64,000 bases of DNA from Nymphaea colorata (GCF_008831285.2 NC_045149.1:21458535-21522534), one strand, 5' to 3'. Counted from the stretch's first letter, positions 48,750 to 62,300 are shown. The notes: generated by a model from the sequence alone, not told the origin. Numbers and translations: made by a program.

Positions 48750-50573
48750 TGGTGGCCATGATTGGAAGCACATGCTACCCTGTCCAGTTGCATGAATAAT
48801 TGGAATATCACATGGGTCTCCCGCAGAACCTAACTAAACCGCTAGATGCTGTATATTTTAATCTTTTGAGATGATTAGCGTGGTAGTAGTGATTTTTATA
48901 CTTGTGATCTTCTTCTGCGACCTACTATGATTAATGAAAACAAATATGTTCACATGGGTATGTGTTTTTTAACAAGTGTTGGGAGGCTTAAATCTTGGGG
49001 CTCTTTGTTCAAGCTACAGTAATAGTCGTTTTTTAACTTTCTTTTTTTTCTCAAATGAACCAATCACCAGGATCGAGTCCTTTCTTTCTTAATTTAATGA
49101 CAAAGTATGAGAAGTTATCCATGGTGCTCTCTCCTTCCCAGTAAAAAGAAGATAATTTCTTGATTTTTTTTTCCACCAATTTGTCAACAACACAAGGGGT
49201 ATTGAGTGAAAGTGACGATTGTCATGTCCATCAAACGCGCCCTAAACGGTCTACAATAGAGCTTAGAGTAAGTTGCTTTTTCAGTATACTGAACTTACAG
49301 TTATAGCTAACCGAAGTTGATGTCGTCTGAGATGAGTAGTACGAGTATTTCATCCTACCATTTGGCGGAGAATTGAAGCCATTACTCTTCTCTTCATTCT
49401 CCCATAATACCAAGTTTGTTGTCGGTGCTTTAGGGTGATGCTTTCACTAAGCTTCAACTTCATATCATTGCTCTCCACCCACCTTTAACGCCACCGCCAA
49501 CCAACACCCCCCCTTCTCTCTCTCTCTTCTCTCCCTCTCTTTTTATAGTATATGAAATTAACTCAATGAGAGCTCAAAACGAAAACCAGCTGCTTACCAA
49601 TTAGAATCCTAGCTAAGTTGTTGATTTAAGACCTTCAAGTTGAAATAAATGGGATTCTTTCTTCTAATCTTATAGAAGTTTAAGAATGGTAGTAAATTAT
49701 TATTGTCTTTAAGCTGCATGATTATGACAGTTGGCTCATTAATTTTTGGTTTCAATAGCAGATCTTAAAAGTTTGAGAACAGTAAGATTACCACAATAAA
49801 TAAACATTTAAGTAACGTCATTAGTACCTGCTGGCTAATTCATTGCCAGCTTGCGTAGCATGTCTAAACATCTGGTTGCTTTTATTTCATTTTTATAATT
49901 TTTATAAGCAAAAAATGGATTTCCATTTTACGAAATATTCATCAAACGCTTATTGGCATTCAAAAGAAAAAAAAAAAGTAATTATAAAGCAAAAGACAAA
50001 TTAGCATACACACATTTAATTTGGTTTCTAAAAAATGTTAAAAACAAACTTGAGGAATTTGCAGTATTAATTTCTTGGATGATTTGGGTTGGCTTTGATT
50101 CAGCAAATTGGCAGATTGATAACAATTATTAAAAAATTATTTCTAAAAATAATGAAAATAGGAAAAACAATAAATACGTTTGATACTGACACGTTGCACT
50201 CACTAATAAGGCCCAAATAAAATCGGCCGATTCAGGCTGATTTTGATAAAAAGAACTGATACGGATCGCTGTAAAATATCGGATATTAAGCATCTAGAAT
50301 ATTGAAGTCCAAGTTTTGGTAATCCGAAATGTACTCTTCCACGACACGTGGGAAACGTCTCGCCGACGCTTCTATTTAAATATAACATGTTTTTATTTTT
50401 TTCAAATAAAAATGCGGCCTGCCACATCAGCAGTAATATACCAGATCCCATGAGAATAAGACGTTTCATCTGTTTTTTACTCTCTTTTTTATATATTAAA
50501 AATATGTTTAAAATGAGGATTTTTTTTTTACCGTGGTAAATATGTTAACCTCGGCATCTAGACTGCCTGATAA

Positions 50574-50850
50574 TGAATCTGGTCTGGGTTGGCCCCACAT
50601 CTAAAAAAAGGGTTTTGCTTTTTGGGCTCACCTTTTCGGGTTAGCCTGACTCAAACAACCCAAGCTTGAGCAGATTAAATTTAAAAATATATTTTTAATA
50701 TAAAATAATATATAAATATAATTAATTATAATAAAATATTATAATTACATATATAAATTAATAAAAAAAATTAAGAGTACTCGAAAGCTTTATAGAGTGA
50801 CTCGAGAAAGCTTGCCACCAATACGGCTCAACCCTGCACCTCTAGCTGGC
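50574..50850 (-). repeat. Dispersed GC-end/AT-core repeat, copy 2 (inverted)
   Basis: On the minus strand it reads TCAAGCTTGGGTT at one end after an AT core with ATAATATTTTATTATAATTA, matching copy 1 at 47300-47560. The two copies form an inverted pair about 3 kb apart. Confidence 0.55.
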
Positions 50851-51159
50851 CAATCTCTTCTTATCCGACTTAGTCGGTGCGAGTTAATAGTCAAACCTTT
50901 GACTCCCTAACCAAACCAAAAAAAACATGTGAAGGGTAAAGCCCATGACTCAACTCTCATTTCACTTTTTTTTTTTTTTTCATAGCCATTTATTTCAAAC
51001 GAGAATTGACATTTTTGGCAGGACCTACTCACTCTGGAGAAGGCAGATTGTGGACACTATTACTTACCTGCATAGTGGAGATTTATTTATTTATTTATTA
51101 AGACAGATTTATTTATTTAGTTTTGAAAGTTAACCGTATGAATAAACATGGATGAATGA

Positions 51160-51540
51160 TCCGACCCACTCTTGATTCGAGCTCTTGATTCGGCAGATTT
51201 CAGTCGGCGTCTTAGCAGTTTTGGTATTAACAAAAAAAAAAAGGTTATAAACCAAAACAACTATCTATTTAATAATTTTTTTTATAAATTCTTTATAACT
51301 TTTAATAAGAGGTACAATTTACCTCTTTTAGAGCACACGAGTCTGTGTGTATGGGTTCTCAGGTCCGAGTATTCAATCGGTTTTGGTACCATCTTGGACT
51401 CTTGGTTCGGCAAATCCCAACCCGCAAATCCCAACCCGCCTCTCAGCAGTTTTGGTTTTAACTAAAAAAAAAAAACTATAAAACAAGACAACTATCTATT
51501 AATAATCTCCTTTCATTTATAAGCTCTCAAAGATCATTTC
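51160..51540. repeat. Imperfect direct duplication, about 217-base period
   Basis: GATTCGGCAGATTTCAGTCG at 51187 and GGTTCGGCAAATCCCAACC at 51404 each lead into CAGCAGTTTTGG-like, A-tract, and ACAACTATCTATT segments. A nested 14-base duplication (CAAATCCCAACCCG twice, 51411-51438) is visible. Part of the unit also appears at 16780-16860. Confidence 0.6.
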
Positions 51541-52373
51541 ACAATTTTTATTACAAAATTAAATTTTTAAAGTGTTAAGTCCACAAGAAAACCCCAACTT
51601 TTTAAACCCACTCCTTAACTTAAACTTCAATGAAACTTATTAGATTTTTGGTGCTAGTCTGGTCTGCAGTTTCTTTTTTTTACCTTCGTAATTTAATCAT
51701 TTATTTTTTGTAATAATGACTTTGGGAAGCCCTTTTTTTTTCAGCAGTAAATCGCAAGTCATTTTTTTTTCTATTTTTTTAGATTCAGTAATCTCGTTTC
51801 TTAAGTTGGCTCTAAGGTTTTAGCTCAAACTCGTCAAGCTAAAGCAAGTTGAGACTTCAAATATTCGTGACGTGTCTCTCTTGACACAATTGAGTGGTTT
51901 GTTCACCCCTAGCTTTGGGGAAATAAAAGGAATGTCTTCAATCTCAGGCAATTTGTGATATGCTTGAAAGCCAGTTTCCTTGTTTTTACTTTTTTTTTTT
52001 TTAAAATCTAGTGACTCTTGATACTTCTCAATTATTTCTTTTAAGAATATTATGGCATTATGAAAAATATATTCGAGTAAACATGAGAAAATATGATTTG
52101 TGATCATGAATGTTTAACTATGAAGGTGGAGTGGAGGGGCAGAGTCAGGGGTGGCAATGTGCCCCCCACCTTTTCTTCTCAACTTTTCACAATTGTATGT
52201 TATTGTTTTGAGCTACAAACTGGCGACATTCAAGTTAAAAGTATTTTTACCATATGTGCACTCACGATGCAAATAAAGGTCTAAAACTTTAGAAAGTAAA
52301 CATTAAAACAATATCATGGTTATAAACGTACTTGATAGAACTAGCATTTATTTACATATTGATGCTCTTTTAT

Positions 52374-52576
52374 GGGTGGAAGTGTGTGGGCAATTGGCCA
52401 CACAGACCAAAAAACTGTCTCGAACCAGTACTATCAACTATGGTTGGGTGGAAGTGTATGGGCAATTGCCCACACAGACCAAAAAACTGTCTCGAACCAG
52501 TACTATCAACTATGGCTGGGTGGAAGTGTGTGGGCAATTGCCCACACAGACCAAAAAACTGTCTCGAACCAGTACC
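52374..52576 (+). repeat. 72-base tandem repeat, 2.8 copies, with palindrome
   Basis: Units start GGGTGGAAGTG at 52374, 52446 and 52518. Each carries GTGTGGGCAATTGCCCACAC or a one- or two-base variant; the third copy has the perfect 20-base palindrome at 52528-52547. Because 72 is divisible by three, all frames stay open, producing false open reading frames. Confidence 0.93.
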
Positions 52577-52978
52577 ATGGCTTACCTGGCGGGGTTTACC
52601 TCAGTGGGTCTCGACCAATCAATAAAAAAATTCAGCAAAAATTAAAAATTTAGAAAAAAAGGAAAAGGAAAGGGGAAGGGCGATTTTGTCATTCTCGATG
52701 CAACGGGACCTTTTTCTTCAATACTTTAAAAGATAAGCCTGCATTTATTTAATTATTTTCATTTTTTAATTGCTTTTTTTTTTTCAATTTGCGGGCTTTG
52801 TTTGTTTTGTTTGTTTCCCTTCCATGCCATTCCAAATTAAAAAGCAAAAAGCTACACGTTTGATGCAACGATATCATTCTCAGCAATTCTTCTCTTTCTT
52901 CTCATCCACCAGACCAGAGAGGGAGGGAGACGGAGAGGCAGAGAGAGGGGAAGGGAGAGGATTCTGGGGAAGGAGGCG

Positions 52979-55900
52979 ATGGCGGAGGCGCAAGGGGTGA
53001 GTGAAGGTGCAGGTGCTGCGCCTACGATCGTCTCCTCACCGTCACCCAAGTTTCCCCTGACCGTTTATGAGGTGGCCGCCGCCTCCACCATCGTGGTGGG
53101 ATCCGTCCTGGGTCTCTTCTGCGTTTACTTGACGATGCCCGCCGCAGACTACGGTTTCCTAAAGTTTCCACAAACGCTTGAAGATCTCCAGCTTCTTCGG
53201 TGAGGCTCTCTCTCTCTCTCTCTCTTTCTCTTTCTCTCCCCGCGCCCTTCTCTCTTCTCTCCGTCTCTCTCTTTTTTTGCAAAAAAAAAAAAATGATGAT
53301 TGGGAGTTCTTTGTTTTTTTCTTGTAAAATTTTCATAGGTTCTTGTTGTTGTTTTTGGGTCGCTTCGTCAAATTTGGCTGACCAATTCGTCATTGTTGTT
53401 GTTGTTTGTCGTCGTTCATTTTCTATGTGTGGTTAAAACTTCGTTTAAGGTCGATTATGGCTTGCCTTGTTTTTTGAATTTGGTGAAAAGGAAGAAAATT
53501 CTCATTTTTGCTTTCCGACATCGTACTTGTGAACTTTCTCCGGTTGGGTATGCTGTTGATCTAAAGATGGACATATTGATTAGGTTCGTTGCTGGGTTTT
53601 GCTTATGATAGTTTCAGACGTCAATTGAAATCTCCAAAGGACCAAAGGTGACTTTAGTATGAGAGAATGTATAAATTAGGAATCTTATTTGTGTACTCAC
53701 CTTGTCAAGTTTTTATGTCTATATTCTTTTCTAGAATGTGGTATCCTTTAAGGAGCAAGATCTATCAGCTTACAGACTTCTCCCTCGTGAAGCTTTCTTT
53801 CCTGGTCGTTTTCACATTTGTTGATTTTATCTTTCTGGAACTCGACTGTCATTTCTTACATGTTCTGATTACTAGGCTGCATATGCATTTTTAGAATGCA
53901 TGTCTAGTTTGTTTAAGGGGTGCCTTTTCAAATCTGACGAACATGGTATTTCTATTATTTTTTCATTCTGCCTTTTTTCTGATTAATTTAAGTGGATTCC
54001 CATTAATGTAAGTGGGAAATACATTAAAAATTCCCAGATTTATGTGCAACACTGTGTTGCTGATTTTTTTTGTTGAACTCCCGTGTCACATTTTCATGAG
54101 TATCTCTGCCTGTTTTCCTGAGCTATGCACAGCGCTCCCGTCTGATCGTACAGCTTTTGTAGAAACCTGACAGGTTGGTGACTGTCTTATAGGGTTGTTT
54201 CCTACCATATTGATTGGCTTTAATTTTGTTGAGTTTGCTGAGTAAAAGTGGCTGATGCTGCCATACAGGATTCTTTTGTTTGCTTACAGCGAATTAGAAT
54301 TTTAAAGATCTGATTATAATCGACCATCATGTCCAAGTAGGATACCGGTCAAATTAACTATTTTGTGCGACATCTGGAAAGTTGATTTTTCACACTGTTA
54401 AAGTTGGCACCTCAATCATTGGGTTTCCTTGCTCATCAAATGCATGTTAAAACACTTCCTTCTTCCACTTCCCACATGGCTTATTAATTTCAATTTGCTC
54501 AGTGGCAACCTTGACTTGAGAAGATTGTGCTGGTTCCTTTCAAGTGTGATAATTTTATGTGGCACTGTGTGATTGAAATAGGCTTTAGGTGGCCAAACCT
54601 GATGTCATAGGGCCACCAAGGTAACTTTTTTATGGCCTCCATCTAATATTCTTTCTCTATATAGATTATAGAGAGGCCATAAAGAAAAACCACAGAATTT
54701 TCCATCTCTGACCTGTTGGAGCCTGAAGAAGACCTGTTAGGTGGCTGAATTGGATCCTCTGCCATTGAGCTTCTTTAGTTTTTCATTTCTGATTTCTCCA
54801 TTTTTTTTGGTTATCTAGCAGTCATTTCCTTATGAAAACAGTTAATTAAGATAGACTACTGTTTGGACCATGTGGCTCAACATCAGAATTTTGTGGACCA
54901 TGTGAAGTGGCAAGATTTTCACATTCTTCACAGACCGCATGAAGCCAAATCTCAACGTCGTACAAATTGGAAACATCATACAGCAACGGGAGAATAAAGT
55001 AACTTTAAGCTTGGGAATGTTAGAAACAAAACTAATTTAACTTTCTATATTCCGATGAAAATTTGGAAGGAATTATTACAAGACGTGGAATAGCCTCCCA
55101 TGGGACTCATCTGGTCAAAATTCAGTTTGCATGTAACGTGTGGAGAGAGGTTTTCTTGGGACTTGCTTCTTGATGTAGATACGATTTGATTAGCATTATA
55201 TCCCTATTTTTCACAGAAATACCTTTTGGAGTTCATCATGGCCAAGCTCAGTGATTGCCAGTATGCATATATGTGCACATTATGTAAAAATTCTTGATGG
55301 AGAATTTGAAATGGTCATAGGTGTTTTAGACATGACTTCCACCTTTATGAACAACATCCTTTAGTTGCTGAGTATAGCCTCTCCAGAAGGGAAAAAGAAA
55401 AAATTTGGATACATGAACTTAGATATTAAGCATATCTATACTTTTTCTAGCTTAAACGTTACTTATGCTTGCTGTTTCTTAAAAAACTGTTTTTTCTGTT
55501 TTTCAGGGATGACCTCGAAAGTTACACGCGGGATTATACCATACAGGTGCTGGTGGGTTACTGTGCTGTGTACATCTTCATGCAAACATTCATGATCCCA
55601 GGAACTGTGTTTATGTCATTGCTTGCTGGAGCGCTTTTTGGAGTCCTTAAAGGTGTTGCTTTGGTTGTTTTTAATGCCACCGCTGGCGCATCATCTTGCT
55701 ATTTCCTATCGAAGTTGATAGGGAGGCCCCTCGTCTTCTCATTATGGCCAGACAAACTGACCTTCTTCCAAGCACAAGTAAAGGACCTGCCTCCACCTAA
55801 GCAAGTCGAAACTATTGGAACCTTTTATTTGGTTTAATATTATGGTCTTCAAATTTTTTCCAGGTTGCCAAAAGAAAAGAAAAGCTTCTGAACTACATGC

Positions 55901-56255
55901 TCTTTCTAAGAGTAACCCCCACCCTGCCCAACACATTCATAAATGTAGCATCACCAATTGTAGATGTGCCTTACCATATATTCCTTCTTGCAACATCGAT
56001 TGGCCTTATCCCAGCTGCTTATGTGACTGTAAGGGTATGTTATGAAACATATTTTTGTGGTTCCCGTTTAAATTTACTTGCGACAAACATCTTAGTTTTC
56101 TGTCATTTTGGTTTCAAATGCAGGCTGGGCTGGCTCTCGGTGAACTAAGATCACTAGCTGATCTTTATGACATTCAGGCCCTCGCAACACTCTTCTTCAT
56201 TGGGATCGTCTCCGTGACTCCCACATTAATGAACAAGACTGACACCTCTCCGTGA
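52979..56255 (+). CDS. VTT-domain (SNARE-associated Golgi, TMEM41-like) membrane protein
   Basis: Four exons: 52979-53199, 55507-55777, 55864-56034, 56124-56255, all GT-AG and in frame, giving 264 residues. The protein has a cytosolic N-terminus, a hydrophobic segment at about 28-52, and a VTT/DedA-type domain with FMIPGTVFMSLLAGALFGV, then AGASSCYFLSKLIG, then FLRVTPTLPNTFINVASPI. A final hydrophobic stretch (LATLFFIGIVSVTP) precedes a short polar tail. The family includes human TMEM41B and VMP1, ER lipid scramblases needed for autophagosome formation. Plant members, such as Arabidopsis At1g71940, are annotated only as SNARE-associated Golgi proteins, so function here is inferred by family. 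The leader is GA-rich and intron 1 (2.3 kb) starts with a CT tract. Length and motifs look complete. Confidence 0.94.
53205..53240. repeat. CT-rich tract at start of VTT gene intron 1
   Basis: A CT run with a few TTT interruptions begins six bases after the exon 1 donor and runs on into further pyrimidine-rich sequence, ending in an A13 run at about 53281. Confidence 0.85.
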
Positions 56256-59200
56256 AATCAATATTTTGTCATGCCTGTTTCTGCATTCTCAGCTGAATGC
56301 AGTCGTTGCAGTGATGCACGTGTTTGTACAGTTGAATTTACTGATCATTATTGCCTCACACGAATTCCTGTGTTCCTACTATGGCACTGGGAAAAAATTT
56401 ACATACCAGTAAATTCGTCTACAAATCGGCAAAATTGTTGGGTAATTCTTATGCAATGTGGCTTGTTCGAGCAATATGTAATTCAATATGCTTCCAGTGA
56501 AATGTAAATATTTATGCAGTTAAAATGCTAGTATGACCCTGAGTTTTAGTGGTTGCTGTGGGCCACTGTTCTTGCAGTTCAGCTGAATTTATACTCTTGA
56601 TTACGATGATATCATTGGTTTACTCTATATGGTGTACACTATATTCAGGAATAGATTGAAGTTTATGACATGGAAAAACAAATCCCGTAGACTGATTAAT
56701 TTGAAATGCTTCCGGTAAGCTTGTAAAGCCAAATTGCAGGTCATTGTTTGAAATACAAGAATTTGAATCGAAATCCACATAATCTCTTATATTTTGATGT
56801 TCTGCCTCTCGGTTTTTTGTCAATCTCTTTTGTACAGATAGCAATTGGGTGTTGTTTTTTGTTCTGGTGCCAGGCATCCCCTTATCTTTTGGCTGTACAT
56901 AGCACTCGTATTTTTGTTAATAGAAGGCCGGGAGACTATCTCCCAGCATCCTTCTATTGGAGTGTGAATCGAGATCTACATTATCTCTGCTGCCATGTAG
57001 TCAGCCTAAATCATTCAAGTTGACGTTCACGAGTTCCAATAATTTGCGCGTACCCGCTTAAAATGCAAGGTTCGAACTAGATTGCATATCAAAATTCAGA
57101 GGGACCTTAATCGAAACCATCTTAGGAAAAGAAGAAGCTTGCAAGAATGGGCGACACTGGATCTGCCTTCCTTAGCATAGTTTATTCATTTTTGTTTATT
57201 CGGTCATTCTTAAAGTACCTTTTATCACGGAAGATGAACCTGTTGAAGACCTTTCTTACTGTGCCTAATCCCAAAATTTTAATTCTATACATATGATCAA
57301 CAACCAGGTCAAGGAATCCAATACACTAATTAAGTTGAATGATGTCCATCAGCCACAAACTTTGAGTTTATGGATGAAATCCATCGAGAAGGGTTAGAAT
57401 GACAATTCCCGCTCCTTATTGAAGTGCTAGATAAAAAGAGTATAGAAATTTAAGTCATGAGTGATTGAGCCTGAGGCGAGATTCAGCATTTATGAACTTC
57501 AAAATGCTTGGCTTCGATTTCGGTTGTGGATGTAATTACCAATCCATTGTGATAGACATCGTTACTTGTTTAACGTAATTCTCGTGATTTTGTGGTCGTT
57601 GGAGTAAACTTCTAAATACTTTTAAACCTTCAATGCAAACAATTCACAAGTTCATGTTTTACTTTGCTTTTCTATTAAAGTCGTTCATAAACTCAATTCA
57701 CGAATCATCCACCTTAAGAGAAAAAAAATTAGAAAGGTAATAAGAGGTTATAGGGCCAGCACATGCATAAGATGAGCTTGTTTCTTAGGCATCCCAGATA
57801 ATTTATCTCAGCAATTAAACGTGTCCTGAGTTTGAATCTCATGAGACCTAAAATTATAACTTGACCATTAGCACAAAGCGATCATCGGGCCACTTTTGAG
57901 ACGTGTTTGATAGACTTGGATCCAGTTTGACACATGTTACTTTGCAAGACCCACGGTTTAAACTACAGTCACAAATAACGTTTAGAATTTTTAAATGGTG
58001 AGATTTTCCTCGAGTAATACGACGAGCTTGAAAAAAATGAGAAAATTGCAGTAAATATTTAAATTTTTTAAAGAAATAAAAATAAGTGAGAAACTAATAA
58101 CACAAACATCAAAAGATAAGTAGATTTGCAATAAATAAAGAATAGAAAATGAAAAAAAAAATGTTTAGCATTAAAAAAATAAAAAAACGAAAAAACAGCG
58201 TTTCTTTCGTTTTTAATGTTTTTTTTCAAAAAAACACATTTTTTAAGTTTTAAAAGGAAATTTAAATTATTGATTTTTTCCCCCAAAAAAAAAAACTTTC
58301 TTTGTGACTATGGAACTTTAAACAATCAAAGGATTTCGGCACTATGGACTTTAGATTTTATGTTAAATAACAAAAACCTCATATACAACGACCAATTGGG
58401 GGTGGTGATCCAGACTTCGAATCTGACGTAAAGAAACATAGGTTATGTTTTATTAAAAATTCAGAAATGATTATAATTTTTAATTAAATTTTTAAATGGC
58501 GCAAGAAGGAAAACAACATGGTAAACATATTTTTTTTCAAAATTTAAGTGGGGCCTTTTGAAGTAGAGGTCTAATGTGGAACATTGAGTCTGAATCTTAA
58601 AATCTAGATTTTAGATCTAGATTTGGAGCTCAGGATTTGGATCAGAAGTCTAATCTGATTTAAAACGTTGGATTCAAATTTTGGGATTTGGATTAAAGTT
58701 TTGATCCAATCCCGTCTGAAATGTTGGTGCCCTATTAAGGGTTCTCCTCGGCTCAACGTGATTTCAGATCCATGGATTTAAAGTCGGACTTTCTCCCATT
58801 CAACCTTAAATTCATGATTTTTAACATATATAGCATAGATTTAAAATCCACGCTATTGATATTCTCAATTTAAAAAAACTGAAATCTCTCAAAACACACC
58901 TGTTGTAGCCTAAAATTTAAGATCTCATACTATCAAACACAAGTTTAGTGTATACATTTTCATAGGGAGTGAGTGTGTGATACACCCACATGTTAGATCA
59001 CGTTCTTAAATTTATTTGACATTCTCACGGTTCCGATCCAAACAAAAGTACACAAATGGACAACGTAGATCTTAGATCCTCTTAAGATCATGATTGGATA
59101 GGTTACTAATAAGATGAACGATGCGGATCCAACCTCACCGGAGTTCGCATGGGTGCTGTCCCCGTGCGGCGCCTGTACCCATCGGTGTCCTGCAAAGTTG

Positions 59201-59358
59201 GGCGTGGGGTTGCTCCCTACCATGAAGTTACTGAGTGTGGAGTCTCTCCCCGACGGGAACAGGCCAACGAAACAAAAAGGGAGAAGCAGAAAGACACTCG
59301 ACCCCGAGGATTCCTCTGTGTTTGGAGAGACAAAGGGAGGAAGGCGAGGAAGGAGAAG
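56256..59358. other. Intergenic region, no gene recognised
   Basis: The first part should hold the VTT gene 3' untranslated region. Later sequence has a degraded GGATTCGGAT-like stretch (58575-58740) and, at 57820-57850, a box-B-like GAGTTTGAATCTC with no clear box A. Short open frames are unsupported. The last 150 bases, GA-rich, should be the leader of the next gene. Confidence 0.6.
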
Positions 59359-62300
59359 ATGAGGAGCGCTCTCTTGAGGCGTCTGCTTCTCGGTTCTGCC
59401 AGGCAAGCGCCATCTCCCTCGCACGCCCCCCGTTCTACCGTCCCTTGGGCATTCAACGCCACACGTGTGAGCCCCCCCTTCCCCAACTTTTCTTAGTCTG
59501 CGGACACTATGGAGCGACTTCCTCGTGATTACGTTGATCTAGGGTTTTGATCTTTTTGTTTGTTTGGGCGGCGTTTTTGCTAATGTTTTTGTGATGATTT
59601 TCTGTCGGAATGTGAATCGATCAGACTGCGGTTTCGGCGGCGGTGGCGGACGAAGAATCAGAATGCGTAGTGTTCCCGAGGTAAAAGTCTCTCCTCCAGA
59701 TGATTCGAAGTTAGTCTATGTTTAATTTAGTTATCCTTGTCGAGTGTTCTAACCAAAACCGGAAAAGCACTCGGCAAAAGAAGGAAAATCTCATTATCGG
59801 TTTCTCCTCTGACTGTAGAGACCGAATTATCGATCGACAGGTAGAGATTCAGTAATGTCGGATATTAGCTCTTCTCTGAAGGATATAGATTTCCTTTTTA
59901 ATTTTCCATCCCTAAAAGAGGTATTATTGGGCATGTTGTGTTTGGTTGAAAATGAAAGTGATGGTTGGATGTGCACTAACATTTCCGTCCTCTCTTGCGT
60001 TTGTTAACATTCTGGAGATGCATTTATTTCCATTCTAATTTGTTCATTTTTGCTTCGTTGTTTGTGATTCTGAGTTGGTAAATTTTCTTTTCCAATTACG
60101 AAGGGAGGGGCCTGGGGTCTCTTATGGACTTAATTGGGCACTTGCTGGAAGAGGCGTCATAGTGAAAGAGAAAGCTTTCCACAATTTGAAGTCTTATGAC
60201 CTTCATAAGAATGGCGCTGCTGCCGTAGGTAATGAAATTGTTTAGATAGTTGAATGAAATGGCTGATCACCTGCAGGATGCCTCTTGTTCTCATAAGTTC
60301 TTTTTGATGTGCAACAGATTCTGTAAAAGGTGTTCCAGTATTTGTTAGGGGAAGTTTCTGTAAGGAGGACAAGGAGATTACAAAGGCACAGTTTGGTAAA
60401 CTTTTGAAACAAGTACGTCTTGCTCCATACACATCTTAGAAAATTATGCACGATTCTTGTTCAACATTCAAAAATTGTCATTCTATATATTTATGTTGGT
60501 CGTTATCGTGTGTCATACATGTAATAAAGTGCTGAGCAAAGTATCTACCTTCTAGTTATTGTTTGAAATTGTAATCGAATGCACTTGTTTTCATTGGGTT
60601 ACATGCTTTAAATGATTTGGTTTTATTGTGGCTGTTGAAATTTTAATATTTAAGGTATTCCTCTCTAGTGCATATATAATTAATTCGACCACATAAGATG
60701 CTTTCTCATGAGAAATGAACCTTCAAGTCAGCCTTGTTTTCTCTCTGAGTTTTGCTAGTAATGAATTTTTTTTTTCAAATTCTACAATTACCAATTTACC
60801 ACATGAATGAATTATGCAAAATCAAGGCATTGATTGAGGCTGGAAGAGTAAAAAACTTGAAGGTTCTCATATTAGATCTAAGCTAGGTTTCAAGGGCTGT
60901 ACATTAGTTATGCAGCTTATGCTTTACCTTAGATGTTTACTATGCTTGAAGGTGAATTCACAGGACTGATTTCTATCTGTTGATGCATGTTAAAAGTTGT
61001 CACTTGTCAGATACTTCCCATATTATTAAAGTGGAAATCCTTGTGCAGCAGCAAAAGAAAAAGGAATTCTTTACCAAAATTGGCATCTGAGCCTGATGAT
61101 TGCACATATAGGAGACTTTGTTTTTTTGGTTTGTGTCACATCATTATGTCAAAGGAAGTTAAAATTTCAGATCCGCACAAGTGTGGCAGGATATTTTCAT
61201 CCTGTTTAAGGAAAATAAAATTTAGATGGACCATTACTTGTCATCTTTGTCAAGTCAAAAGCATAGTTGTACCACAACCCTTGATTCTGTCTGATGGAGC
61301 CTTTGTTTCTATTTTTCCAAGAATATATGTGGTATTTTGATTAAGGATTTCATACATGTTTTCTGATCGACTTTATGGTGTCTATGAATATGGTCATATC
61401 TTGGTATCCTTATCAATAAATGAATCCCAGATACATAGGGGTTTATCCAAGGTCATTGTGCACAGGGAGCTGCTGGTGTTGTGGTGGGTATGGGATTGAA
61501 CGAGAAAAATGCTAATAGGCACCATGAATACCACACAACCATAATAAGTGGACTGACTATGAAATTTGCCTTGGATGGATGGACAGACCCAATCTTTGGG
61601 GAACCTCAAGCCCAGGTGGCTGGCAGCTCAAACCTTCGTCTACTACGTCATTATAGTGCCTTTCTTACATGGGGTTATATGAGAACTTAAGGGTGTACTT
61701 AGGATATGTTTAGATTTTTAATATGCCCTTGCGGCAATGAATAATGTTGTTCACTTGTTTGGCAACCACCCTGCCTAGTGAACACTGCAAAGCTCTGGCA
61801 TAAGGAAATCCATATACCAAATGAATATGCAATGATAGCTTCCTGCTTCGAGCCTGATCTAACCCAGTCTTTCAACATATGCAGACATACATGCAAACAG
61901 TGTGTATAAGGTACAAACAAAAGGAAATGAACTTATCTCATCAGGTCAGTGGCCCCATATAGCCCAAAAACACAAATATTTTTCATGCATTGACCAGCTT
62001 TGGCTCTAATAAGCTAGACTAACATAATTGCCATAAGCATACAACATTCAAACATATGCATGGTTTCACGGTTTCACCTAGCAGATCAAACTGCAGATAT
62101 ACATATCTCACATGCTTGCTTTTTAACTACAACACAATATACTAACCATTTGAATATTCTCACCTCACAGGCACTCTAACATCAACGTGGCATAAGATCA
62201 CATGGTTTACTGCATCTTGCCATGCTCTTTTGATCAATTATTACTGAAATAATGAGTTTTTCCTTTGCATATAGATTTTTTTCTTTAAGTTGGAATTAAT

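Larger units (their letters stand above)
41705..52978. other. Intergenic repeat-rich block of about 11 kb
   Basis: Between the TOZ stop and the VTT gene I recognise no gene. The TOZ 3' untranslated region should occupy the first few hundred bases; AATAAA at about 42235 is one possible poly(A) signal. Frames at 42467-42688 (minus) and 46775-47116 (plus) are open but match no family I know. Listed separately are SINE-like elements, inverted dispersed repeats, a long AT microsatellite and tandem duplications. Confidence 0.65.

Noticed and set aside
52316..52653. Three overlapping open frames of about 93-109 codons
   Set aside because: They are produced by a 72-base tandem repeat whose period is a multiple of three.
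61467..61690. Possible extra exon in the PEPCK-like gene (GAAGVVVGMGLNE)
   Set aside because: Skipping it keeps a continuous conserved-looking sequence across the exon 4/5 junction, and no good in-frame donor was found.
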